Position numbers and translations under genes: made by a program
DNA from: G963678255 sp963678255
GTDB lineage: Bacteria; Cloacimonadota; Cloacimonadia; Cloacimonadales; WRIO01
DNA: 64,000 nt
Direction of reading: 5' to 3'
Assembly (NCBI GenBank): GCA_963678255.2
Contig: OY782778.1
Coordinates: 310,001-374,000, forward strand
Shown: piece by piece, positions 57,742 through 64,000 of the stretch
Position numbering within the stretch: the stretch's first letter is position 1
How the letters are laid out: every line of letters begins with the position of its first letter
Notes under the pieces: model-generated
Databases searched by the model: none
Seen by the model: the letters and a program-made list of their open reading frames with translations, nothing else
Told to the model about the DNA's origin: nothing

Positions 57742-59409
57742 TCAATGAAGAATGAGATATTTAGAAGTATCAAGATTCCAATGAGGCGCAATCATCCCTG
57801 CATCATCTTTACTGGTTTGAGTTCTGCAAAAGTTTAAATAAATAGGTTGGGCGGGATCGAAATTTAAAGAAGAGAGGGGGATTTTGATTTGAGCAGTGAT
57901 CGATTTTTTACCTATAGTAATTTTACTATCGAGGTTACAATCCCAATTTAGATCATAATCACCATTTATCAGATCACATTTCATATCCCATTGCACTGAT
58001 TTTGGGTTTATATAGATTTGATAAACGAGAGCTTTACTTTGGGCGATCAAGAAGCCAAAGGAATCATCGGAAAAGATATCATTATTATCTTTATGAGCTG
58101 ATAATTTGAGAGAATCAGGTTTAGACTCTGAAGCTTGAATGACAAGATATAGGTTTTCATGATCTTTTGCCATGAATAAGTCTGTATTTTCCAGGGAAGA
58201 GGGATTACCCTCAGAATCATAGAGGTGATGGATTCTGACCCATTTTTTTAATTCTTTTTTAGATAGAGTGGCATTATTAAAAGGGTTTTTTGATACAACG
58301 CTTAAATTATATTCAGCAACCAGATTGATTTTTTGGTTAAATTTTACCATTTTATTTCTACCAAAGGGATAATTAAAGCGGAATTTTGGTAAAGGGTAAG
58401 GCTCATTTTGATAAGCGATATTAAAAGATTTTTCATACACACTATGGGGTTTGAGGGAAATAACAATTTTATTGGAGGGAAATTTCCAATTTCCATCGCT
58501 TTCAAGATAAAGCATTTCATTGATAGGTTTTTCAGTAATATTTTTGACCATGATCGTCATATTAGCAGATCCCTGACTATAAGCCCCTTTAATATCCAGA
58601 GCTTTATTTTCAATTTGATAATCCAATTGTTCTTCTTCCATAGTCATCAGATCGTCTTTGAAGATAGCGCCTGTTTTGATGATGGAAGTGGTTAATTGAT
58701 TATCTTTAAGTCGGCACCACAAGAATTGGTAGAATTTTCCTAAATTATCATTAGGATTAACAAAGCCTGCGCCAGAACTACCTGCCATATAGTAATTGAC
58801 ATCATCAAACTGATCATGAGCATACTGATGCCAGTGACCAGCAAAAACAGCTTTTACATGATATTTGACAAACAGCTCGTGCATTTCATCTTTTTTATTG
58901 ATAGCTATGCCATCAGCCCAAAAAGGTTTATGCATTACCACAAAAATATCTTCAGAGTTTTTATTTGTTTCCAAATCATTTTTAAACCAGTTTTGTTGAG
59001 TGCTATCCATTTCAGTGTATGCTTCGATACGGGAGTTGTCCAGAATGATAAAATGAGAATTTTGCACATTAAAGGAATAATATGGATCTTTTCCAGTGTA
59101 TTTTTTAAATAATAATTCAGAATCGTTATCGACAATATCGTTATTTCCCGGGGTATAATAGACGGGGATATTCACGGATTTCATTACTTCCATTGCTTTT
59201 TGATATTGTTCTTCCTGCGCATCGTCTGACAGATCGCCAACCGTAATGATAAAATCGGGTTGTAATTGCATAATCTCATTTACTACTTTTTTAAATTCTT
59301 TTTGATTGACTCCACCGGCTCTATCGCTAAGCACAGCAAAATGGAAATCGCTTTTAGCTTGCAAAAAAGAATAAATTATGATAAAGATCACTAATACTCT
59401 AAATTTCAT
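57742..59409 (-). CDS. Secreted calcineurin-like metallophosphoesterase with C-terminal carbohydrate-binding-like domain
   Basis: A 555-residue protein with a signal peptide (MKFRVLVIFIIIYSFLQA). Metal-binding motifs are 'GD' (58-59), 'GNND' (88-91), 'MH' (159-160) and 'GHWH' (191-194). The first motif reads SDR at 28-30 where DxH is usual, so one metal site may be altered. The C-terminal 190 residues ('WVRIHHLYDSEGNPSSLENTDLFMAKDHENLYLVIQASES') look like a CBM9/DOMON-type beta-sandwich, often found on extracellular enzymes of this clade. The substrate is unknown. GGGAGG precedes the ATG. Confidence 0.88.
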   Translation of the reverse strand: MKFRVLVIFIIIYSFLQAKSDFHFAVLSDRAGGVNQKEFKKVVNEIMQLQPDFIITVGDLSDDAQEEQYQKAMEVMKSVNIPVYYTPGNNDIVDNDSELLFKKYTGKDPYYSFNVQNSHFIILDNSRIEAYTEMDSTQQNWFKNDLETNKNSEDIFVVMHKPFWADGIAINKKDEMHELFVKYHVKAVFAGHWHQYAHDQFDDVNYYMAGSSGAGFVNPNDNLGKFYQFLWCRLKDNQLTTSIIKTGAIFKDDLMTMEEEQLDYQIENKALDIKGAYSQGSANMTIMVKNITEKPINEMLYLESDGNWKFPSNKIVISLKPHSVYEKSFNIAYQNEPYPLPKFRFNYPFGRNKMVKFNQKINLVAEYNLSVVSKNPFNNATLSKKELKKWVRIHHLYDSEGNPSSLENTDLFMAKDHENLYLVIQASESKPDSLKLSAHKDNNDIFSDDSFGFLIAQSKALVYQIYINPKSVQWDMKCDLINGDYDLNWDCNLDSKITIGKKSITAQIKIPLSSLNFDPAQPIYLNFCRTQTSKDDAGMIAPHWNLDTSKYLILH

Positions 59410-59430
59410 ATAATCCTCCCGGAAATTAAT

Positions 59431-59448
59431 GGCAAATCAGAGATTTGC
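59431..59448. repeat. Palindromic repeat (GCAAATC family)
   Basis: GGCAAATC-AGA-GATTTGC followed by AGATAAAAG. An identical 18-mer occurs at 60371. Between here and the CRISPR array (59450-59641) I see no gene. Confidence 0.65.
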
Positions 59449-59641
59449 AGATAAAAGATAAGAGATAAGCTTCATGGTTGGTGAATTGTTACATCTTGCC
59501 TTTTCATACAAAAACAAAGAGATTTAGCCAGATATGGGCACAGATTTAGTCCTCTCATTTGTTTCTGTTTCAATCGCGTTAATGCATTAAAGAGATAGCA
59601 AGAGGGTAAAAAACTATTATTATTAAGTCACCATCCCCAAT

Positions 59642-59827
59642 AGTTAAGTTCCTGCAGCGCTAACAGGTCAATTCTACACGGATAAAATATGACGAGAATG
59701 AACATCAACCATTAATGTCGCAACCCCTGCAGCGCTAACAGGTCAATTCTACAAAGGAATGCCAGATGTAGTTTTTAGTGACAATCAGATTGTCGCAACC
59801 CCTGCAGCGCTAACAGGTCAATTCTAC
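59642..59827 (-). CRISPR. Orphan CRISPR array, three 36-bp repeats and two 39-bp spacers
   Basis: On the plus strand the repeat starts GTCGCAACCCCTGCAGCG and ends AACAGGTCAATTCTAC. Repeats are at 59642-59677, 59717-59752 and 59792-59827; spacers at 59678-59716 and 59753-59791. The second and third repeats look identical, while the first has lost about ten bases at its 5' side. A degenerate repeat marks the trailer end, so the leader should be on the right and transcription on the minus strand. A promoter-like TTGACA (59997-59992) with TATACT 15 bases on supports this. No cas gene is in the window. Confidence 0.88.
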
Positions 59828-60120
59828 CGACTACCTTTTTTACCCGCTCTGGGAGCGGGGTTGAAGGGTGCTTTTCACGAACCTCTAAAAAAGGAGCAAA
59901 ATTTACCCCTTTTTTTGAGTTTTTTCAATAGGTCTGCGCAAAACTGATTTTCACACTATTATGGTACAAAAGTATATGATATTTTATTACCTGTCAAGCA
60001 GATTATTTGTTGTTAGGATTATCCGAAAAAATTCAAATCGTTGGAGGATATCTTTAGGATGGCAAATGTTGAATAAGGTCTTTTCATTTCTTCGAAATGA
60101 TAGTGTTCATTTCTTTTGTC

Positions 60121-60331
60121 TTGATACAAAATAAACGAACCAAAGAAAAAATCAAGCCCTAGGAAAAAATCTGCTATCTCCAGTCACTCTCAGGGACTCC
60201 GCCATAGCTTGCCAATGGGTAAGTTAAATTATGAGGTAAACCATTGTCTTCAATCAGAATGGCTGTTCGTTCCCCTTCGAGTTTCCCTACGACTTTACGC
60301 CATTTTTTCATGGGCATTGTCTCATTGATAC
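60121..60331 (-). mobile_element. ~200-bp element carrying a 47-codon ORF, copy A
   Basis: TTGATAC at 60121-60127 and at 60325-60331 flanks the element. The 206-bp repeat reads GTCTTGATACCTGG without it, so it looks like an insertion at TTGATAC with a 7-base direct repeat. The ends (AAAATAAACG and CATTGTCTCA) are not inverted repeats of each other. A second copy is split by the group II intron (60527-62593) and a decayed one lies at 20565. Confidence 0.55.
60174..60317 (-). CDS. 47-aa repeat-borne protein, DUF3006-like, copy A
   Basis: The frame runs from ATG-CCC-ATG at 60317 to TAG at 60174. It encodes MPMKKWRKVVGKLEGERTAI and continues through 'EDNGLPHNLTYPLASYGGVPESDWR'. The pattern 'LEGERTAILIEDNG...LP' recalls the small beta-strand DUF3006 proteins, but it is short for them. 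Only a weak GAGA precedes the start. The copy at 62436-62579 appears identical over its whole length, which suggests selection or recent spread. Confidence 0.5.
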   Translation of the reverse strand: MPMKKWRKVVGKLEGERTAILIEDNGLPHNLTYPLASYGGVPESDWR

Positions 60332-60345
60332 CTGGATAGTTACTG

Positions 60346-60388
60346 GCAACACTGGAGTGTTGCAGATAATGGCAAATCAGAGATTTGC
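60346..60388. repeat. Two palindromic repeats in tandem
   Basis: GCAACACT-GG-AGTGTTGC (60346-60363) and GGCAAATC-AGA-GATTTGC (60371-60388). Both families occur elsewhere; here they lie side by side directly before a 206-bp repeat fragment. Confidence 0.65.
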
Positions 60389-60395
60389 GGATAAA

Positions 60396-60533
60396 AGCTC
60401 ATATCAGGCTGTTGCCTGTTTGGTAAAAATGAAACACCTTGTTTTGAGATTGTCCTTTTCAAAAATGATAACTGTTTGAGAAGATAGGGTTAATTCTTTG
60501 AAATGGTATTCTTCATTTCTTTTGCCTTGATGC
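60396..60533 (+). repeat. Partial, diverged 206-bp repeat unit
   Basis: 60396-60459 matches the unit from AGCTCATATC to TTGTCCTTTT. The rest is diverged but keeps TTCATTTCTTTTG and a final TTGATGC, where element copy B begins. It also lies after a variant unit at 60042-60127 that carries GTTGGAGGATATC. Confidence 0.75.
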
Positions 60534-61088
60534 AAAATAAACGAAGCAAATTGTGCCAAGCAGAACAAACTTTAATTTGTTCGAAAGCTGTAAAAGACAT
60601 GAGGAATCGATGGCTCCTCGGGAAGGGCTTACAGGAGTACTTCTCAAACCACCTAGTGCTGCATTGATAAAGAGTCTTTGTAGTGAGCGACTAAGGAAAA
60701 GGCATAAATAGATATGTCAGGTAGGTATTAAAGAGATGAACGCAAGTGAACTGTTGATGAGGTATCGAAAGTTTTTAGATTTCGTCAAAACCATATTTCT
60801 TTGCTTAGTATGGGATAAGTACAGCGGAAACCTGTTTATTGGCTGTACGGCGAACGGTATACAGACAGCATGACTTTAATACAGGGTTTTTTATGGAACT
60901 TGGGAACCGGGTATTCAATGTTAAGAGAAAAGGTACAAGTGCAAAGAACACGAGACCGAAATATCGAGGGGAATATTCGGGGCGGATCAGCTCGTAGTAG
61001 TGAAGAATCTTCTGTAATGGAAGAGGAGCGAAGGGGCTGAATCATTCAGTATTACAAACAGAGTCAACCTTAGAAAGGGAGGAGCAAA

Positions 61089-62318
61089 ATGAGTAATGCA
61101 AAGCCGTTTTGTATATCAAAACAAATAGTTTACGATGCTTTTCTTTGTGTGAAGAGAAACAAAGGCAGTTATGGTGTTGATGGAATATCAATAGCGAAAT
61201 ATGAAGAGAATTTGAAAAATAATCTCTACAAACTATGGAACAGAATGTCATCCGGGTGCTATTTTCCAATGCCGGTTAAACGGGTAGAAATACCAAAAGG
61301 AGATGGGAAAATGCGTCCTCTGGGAATTCCGGCAGTGAGTGACCGAATAGCTCAGACAGTCGTAAAGCTTTTAATAGAGCCAAGACTTGAAGAAATATTT
61401 AGTAATAACTCATATGGATATCGTCCTGGTCGAAGTGCAATAGATGCAGTGCGAAAAGCAAGAGAGAGATGTTTTAAGTATCATTTTGTGGTAGATCTTG
61501 ATATCAAAGGATTCTTTGACAACATTGATCATGAGTTGTTGATGAAAGCAGTCAAAATGCATGTGAAAGAGGAATGGATTCTTCTTTATATCACGAGGTG
61601 GTTAAAAGCTCCGGTAGAAATGCCAGATGGTCTATGTATATCAAATGACCGAGGAACCCCTCAAGGTGGTGTCATCAGTCCAATATTGGCGAATCTATTT
61701 CTTCATTATACGATGGATGTATGGCTTGAAAAGAAATTTCCACAAGTTCCCTTTGAAAGATATGCGGATGATGCAATATTACATTTCAACTCAGAAAATC
61801 ATGCCAGGAAAGTATTGGATCTTTTGAAGAGAAGATTTGCAGACTGTAAATTGGAACTCAATGAGAACAAAACTAAACTTGTGTTCTGTAAGGATGCGAA
61901 AAGAAAACTTGATTTTGATGAGGTTTGTTTTACTTTTTTAGGTTATGAATTCAAGCCAAGAAAGTGTTTGCTAGGAGAGAAAATAACATGTGTATTTCTA
62001 CCAGCAATGGGAAAAAAAGCAAAGAAAAAGTTTGTTGAGAAATTGAATGAACTTAATATTCAAAATAAAAGCTTCACTAGTATCTTTGAATTGGCTAAAC
62101 TATTAAATCCCATTATAAGAGGAACAATAAACTATTTTGGGGTATTTTGCAAGTCAGAAATGAACGAAATACTCAATTTAGTAAACCTCAAACTTAAAAG
62201 ATGGGCGTTGAAGAAATACAAAAAGAGAGGAATAGTGAAATGGTTGCAACGATTATATTTAACTCAAAGAGACTTATTTGTTCATTGGAAGAGTTGTAAA
62301 CCTACCTATTTTTGGTAA
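61089..62318 (+). CDS. ltrA: Group II intron reverse transcriptase/maturase
   Basis: A 409-residue protein. RT motifs are 'KGSYGVDGISI', 'RPLGIPAVSDRIAQTVVKLLIEPRLEEIFSNNSYGYRPGRSAIDAV', 'VVDLDIKGFFDNIDHELL' (first catalytic Asp at 137), 'RGTPQGGVISPILANLFLHYTMD' and 'YADD' (225-228). The maturase X domain follows ('LNPIIRGTINYFGVF ... LKRWALKKYKKRG'). There is no HNH endonuclease domain, so retrohoming would use a nick or fork primer as in En-less classes. Its ATG has GGGAGGAG upstream, within domain IV of the intron. The frame is intact. Confidence 0.95.
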   Translation: MSNAKPFCISKQIVYDAFLCVKRNKGSYGVDGISIAKYEENLKNNLYKLWNRMSSGCYFPMPVKRVEIPKGDGKMRPLGIPAVSDRIAQTVVKLLIEPRLEEIFSNNSYGYRPGRSAIDAVRKARERCFKYHFVVDLDIKGFFDNIDHELLMKAVKMHVKEEWILLYITRWLKAPVEMPDGLCISNDRGTPQGGVISPILANLFLHYTMDVWLEKKFPQVPFERYADDAILHFNSENHARKVLDLLKRRFADCKLELNENKTKLVFCKDAKRKLDFDEVCFTFLGYEFKPRKCLLGEKITCVFLPAMGKKAKKKFVEKLNELNIQNKSFTSIFELAKLLNPIIRGTINYFGVFCKSEMNEILNLVNLKLKRWALKKYKKRGIVKWLQRLYLTQRDLFVHWKSCKPTYFW

Positions 62319-62332
62319 AGGCTGAATGATAA

Positions 62333-62366
62333 GAGCCGTATGAAGTGAGAGCTTCACGTACGGTTC
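62333..62366 (+). ncRNA. Group II intron domain V
   Basis: A 34-base hairpin with GAGCCGTA pairing TACGGTTC, an AGC catalytic triad and a GAGA-type tetraloop region. It begins 14 bases after the RT stop and is followed by a domain VI stem ending in CCTAC. Confidence 0.88.
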
Positions 62367-62435
62367 TGTGAGAGGTTTAGGGTGAAACTCCCTTTACCTA
62401 CTCGGCGAAAAAATCAAGCCCTAGGAAAAAACTTG

Positions 62436-62579
62436 CTATCTCCAGTCACTCTCAGGGACTCCGCCATAGCTTGCCAATGGGTAAGTTAAATTATGAGGTA
62501 AACCATTGTCTTCAATCAGAATGGCTGTTCGTTCCCCTTCGAGTTTCCCTACGACTTTACGCCATTTTTTCATGGGCAT
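62436..62579 (-). CDS. 47-aa repeat-borne protein, DUF3006-like, copy B
   Basis: From ATG at 62579 to TAG at 62436, with the same 47-codon sequence as 60174-60317 as far as I can read. In this copy the intron lies about 35 bases past the stop on the element's far side, so the ORF itself is intact. The 206-bp tandem array begins just upstream of its start codon, so any promoter would have to lie in the array. Confidence 0.5.
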   Translation of the reverse strand: MPMKKWRKVVGKLEGERTAILIEDNGLPHNLTYPLASYGGVPESDWR

Positions 62580-62590
62580 TGTCTCATTGA

Positions 62591-64000
62591 TACCTGGATA
62601 TTTAATATATTTTATGGATTAATTAATTAAAATAGACAAATACACAAGATGTTTCATAGGAGCTCATATCAGGCTGTCGCCTGTTTGGTAAAAATGAAAC
62701 ACCTTGTTTTGAGATTGTCCTTTTAAAAAATTGACATCTATTGGAGAAGATATGGATATTTCTTTGAGATAGTATTGTTCATTTCTTTTGTCTTGATACC
62801 TGGATATTTAATATATTTTATGGATTAATTAATTAAAATAGACAAATACACAAGGTGTTTCATAGGAGCTCATATCAGGCTGTCGCCTGTTTGGTAAAAA
62901 TGAAACACCTTGTTTTGAGATTGTCCTTTTAAAAAATTGACATCTATTGGAGAAGATATGGATATTTCTTTGAGATAGTATTGTTCATTTCTTTTGTCTT
63001 GATACCTGGATATTTAATATATTTTATGGATTAATTAATTAAAATAGACAAATACACAAGGTGTTTCATAGGAGCTCATATCAGGCTGTTGCCTGTTTGG
63101 TAAAAATGAAACACCTTGTTTTGAGATTGTCCTTTTAAAAAATTGACATCTATTGGAGAAGATATGGATATTTCTTTGAGATAGTATTGTTCATTACTTT
63201 TGTCTTGATACCTGGATATTTAATATATTTTATGGATTAATTAATTAAAATAGACAAATACACAAGGTGTTTCATAGGAGCTCATATCAGGCTGTCGCCT
63301 GTTTGGTAAAAATGAAACACCTTGTTTTGAGATTGTCCTTTTAAAAAATTGACATCTATTGGAGAAGATATGGATATTTCTTTGAGATAGTATTGTTCAT
63401 TTCTTTTGTCTTGATACCTGGATATTTAATATATTTTATGGATTAATTAATTAAAATAGACAAATACACAAGGTGTTTCATAGGAGCTCATATCAGGCTG
63501 TCGCCTGTTTGGTAAAAATGAAACACCTTGTTTTGAGATTGTCCTTTTAAAAAATTGACATCTATTGGAGAAGATATGGATATTTCTTTGAGATAGTATT
63601 GTTCATTTCTTTTGTCTTGATACCTGGATATTTAATATATTTTATGGATTAATTAATTAAAATAGACAAATACACAAGGTGTTTCATAGGAGCTCATATC
63701 AGGCTGTTGCCTGTTTGGTAAAAATGAAACACCTTGTTTTGAGATTGTCCTTTTAAAAAATTGACATCTATTGGAGAAGATATGGATATTTCTTTGAGAT
63801 AGTATTGTTCATTACTTTTGTCTTGATACCTGGATATTTAATATATTTTATGGATTAATTAATTAAAATAGACAAATACACAAGGTGTTTCATAGGAGCT
63901 CATATCAGGCTGTTGCCTGTTTGGTAAAAATGAAACACCTTGTTTTGAGATTGTCCTTTTAAAAAATTGACATCTATTGGAGAAGATATGGATATTTCTT
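62591..64000 (+). repeat. 206-bp tandem array, at least 6.8 units, running off the window
   Basis: Units start with TACCTGGATATTTAATAT at 62591, 62797, 63003, 63209, 63415, 63621 and 63827, exactly 206 bases apart. Each holds the ACAAGGTGTTTCAT/ATGAAACACCTTGT hairpin (for example 62850-62913). Two linked variants occur, CTGTCGCC with TTCATTTC and CTGTTGCC with TTCATTAC, in the order C-C-T-C-C-T-T. No ORF above a few codons persists through a unit. Confidence 0.95.

Larger units (their letters stand above)
60553..62401 (+). mobile_element. Group II intron with reverse transcriptase, inserted in element copy B
   Basis: The 5' end is GTGCC at 60553 and the 3' end is near CCTAC at 62401. A 34-base domain V (62333-62366) and a domain VI follow the RT gene. 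The uninterrupted site is preserved in copy A: CGAACCAAAGAAAAAATCAAG near 60135. In copy B the sequence CGAAGCAAA before the intron joins GAAAAAATCAAG after it. Total length, about 1.85 kb, is normal for a bacterial group II intron. Ends are accurate to a few bases. Confidence 0.85.

Noticed and set aside
59759..59947. 62-codon plus-strand frame over the CRISPR array
   Set aside because: It is formed by repeats and spacers and by the G-rich hairpin; it has no ribosome-binding site and repeats its own residues because the CRISPR repeat does.
60836..61269. Two minus-strand frames of 69 and 75 codons
   Set aside because: They lie on the antisense strand of the group II intron RNA domains and the RT start.
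1..64000. tRNA or rRNA genes
   Set aside because: I looked for T-loop (GGTTCGAATCC-like) and rRNA-like stretches in the spacers and found none that fold convincingly.

Overview
The window is AT-rich DNA (genes and spacers both look roughly one third G+C) from a Gram-negative, probably anaerobic bacterium. Clues to the lineage are a secreted protein (912-3053) ending in the 'YPNPFNP' type C-terminal sorting domain, a PorV/UPF0164-like outer-membrane barrel (26669-27781), heterodimeric methylmalonyl-CoA mutase, a tungsten-type aldehyde ferredoxin oxidoreductase, and ferredoxin-type oxidoreductases. Together these fit the Fibrobacterota-Chlorobiota-Bacteroidota side of the tree; Cloacimonadota or a neighbouring candidate phylum is my best guess, held with moderate confidence and not proven by any marker gene here.

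Layout. 1-12.3 kb, mostly minus strand, is housekeeping: a cation/proton antiporter cut by the window edge, a secreted Asp-box protein, a zinc-ribbon/FGE-sulfatase protein, a hybrid histidine kinase, hslV-hslU, and a tilS-hpt-ftsH operon. 12.3-15.8 kb has a putative tiny RNA and a drug-efflux operon with two adaptors and an EmrB-type pump. 15.9-20.3 kb encodes both methylmalonyl-CoA mutase subunits. 20.9-30.7 kb is envelope and metabolism: two secreted unknowns, an M16 zinc protease, a solute-binding protein, a PorV-like barrel, two paralogous small barrels and an aldo/keto reductase with Fe-S motifs. 31.2-35.2 kb is a plus-strand cassette (MazG-like, methyltransferase, PP-loop amidotransferase-like, carbamoyltransferase) that looks biosynthetic. 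35.2-37.8 kb is a block of 206-bp repeats interrupted by an IS110-family element whose 3' non-coding end folds into a bridge-RNA-like structure. 38.2-43.9 kb has a methyltransferase, a sigma-54 activator, and the operon it probably controls (aldehyde ferredoxin oxidoreductase, MoaD/ThiS-like, ThiF/MoeB-like).

44-51 kb has a lipoprotein, an ECF sigma factor with a membrane partner, and the most unusual gene set of the window: a tight four-gene minus-strand operon encoding an unknown protein, two BrxC/BrxD-type P-loop ATPases and a protease-less BrxL-like AAA+ protein, with no PglX, PglZ or BrxC-size partner. I regard it as a candidate minimal BREX-related defence or mobile-element system. 51.2-59.4 kb has an acetyltransferase, a chemotaxis receptor, a small replication-like module of unknown genes, and a secreted metallophosphoesterase.

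59.4-64 kb is a repeat and mobile-element zone: an orphan three-repeat CRISPR array, two copies of a roughly 200-bp element that carries a 47-codon ORF and is flanked by TTGATAC repeats, a group II intron inserted in one copy, and a 206-bp tandem array running off the window end. Several families of short palindromic repeats are scattered through the intergenic spaces and tie these regions together.
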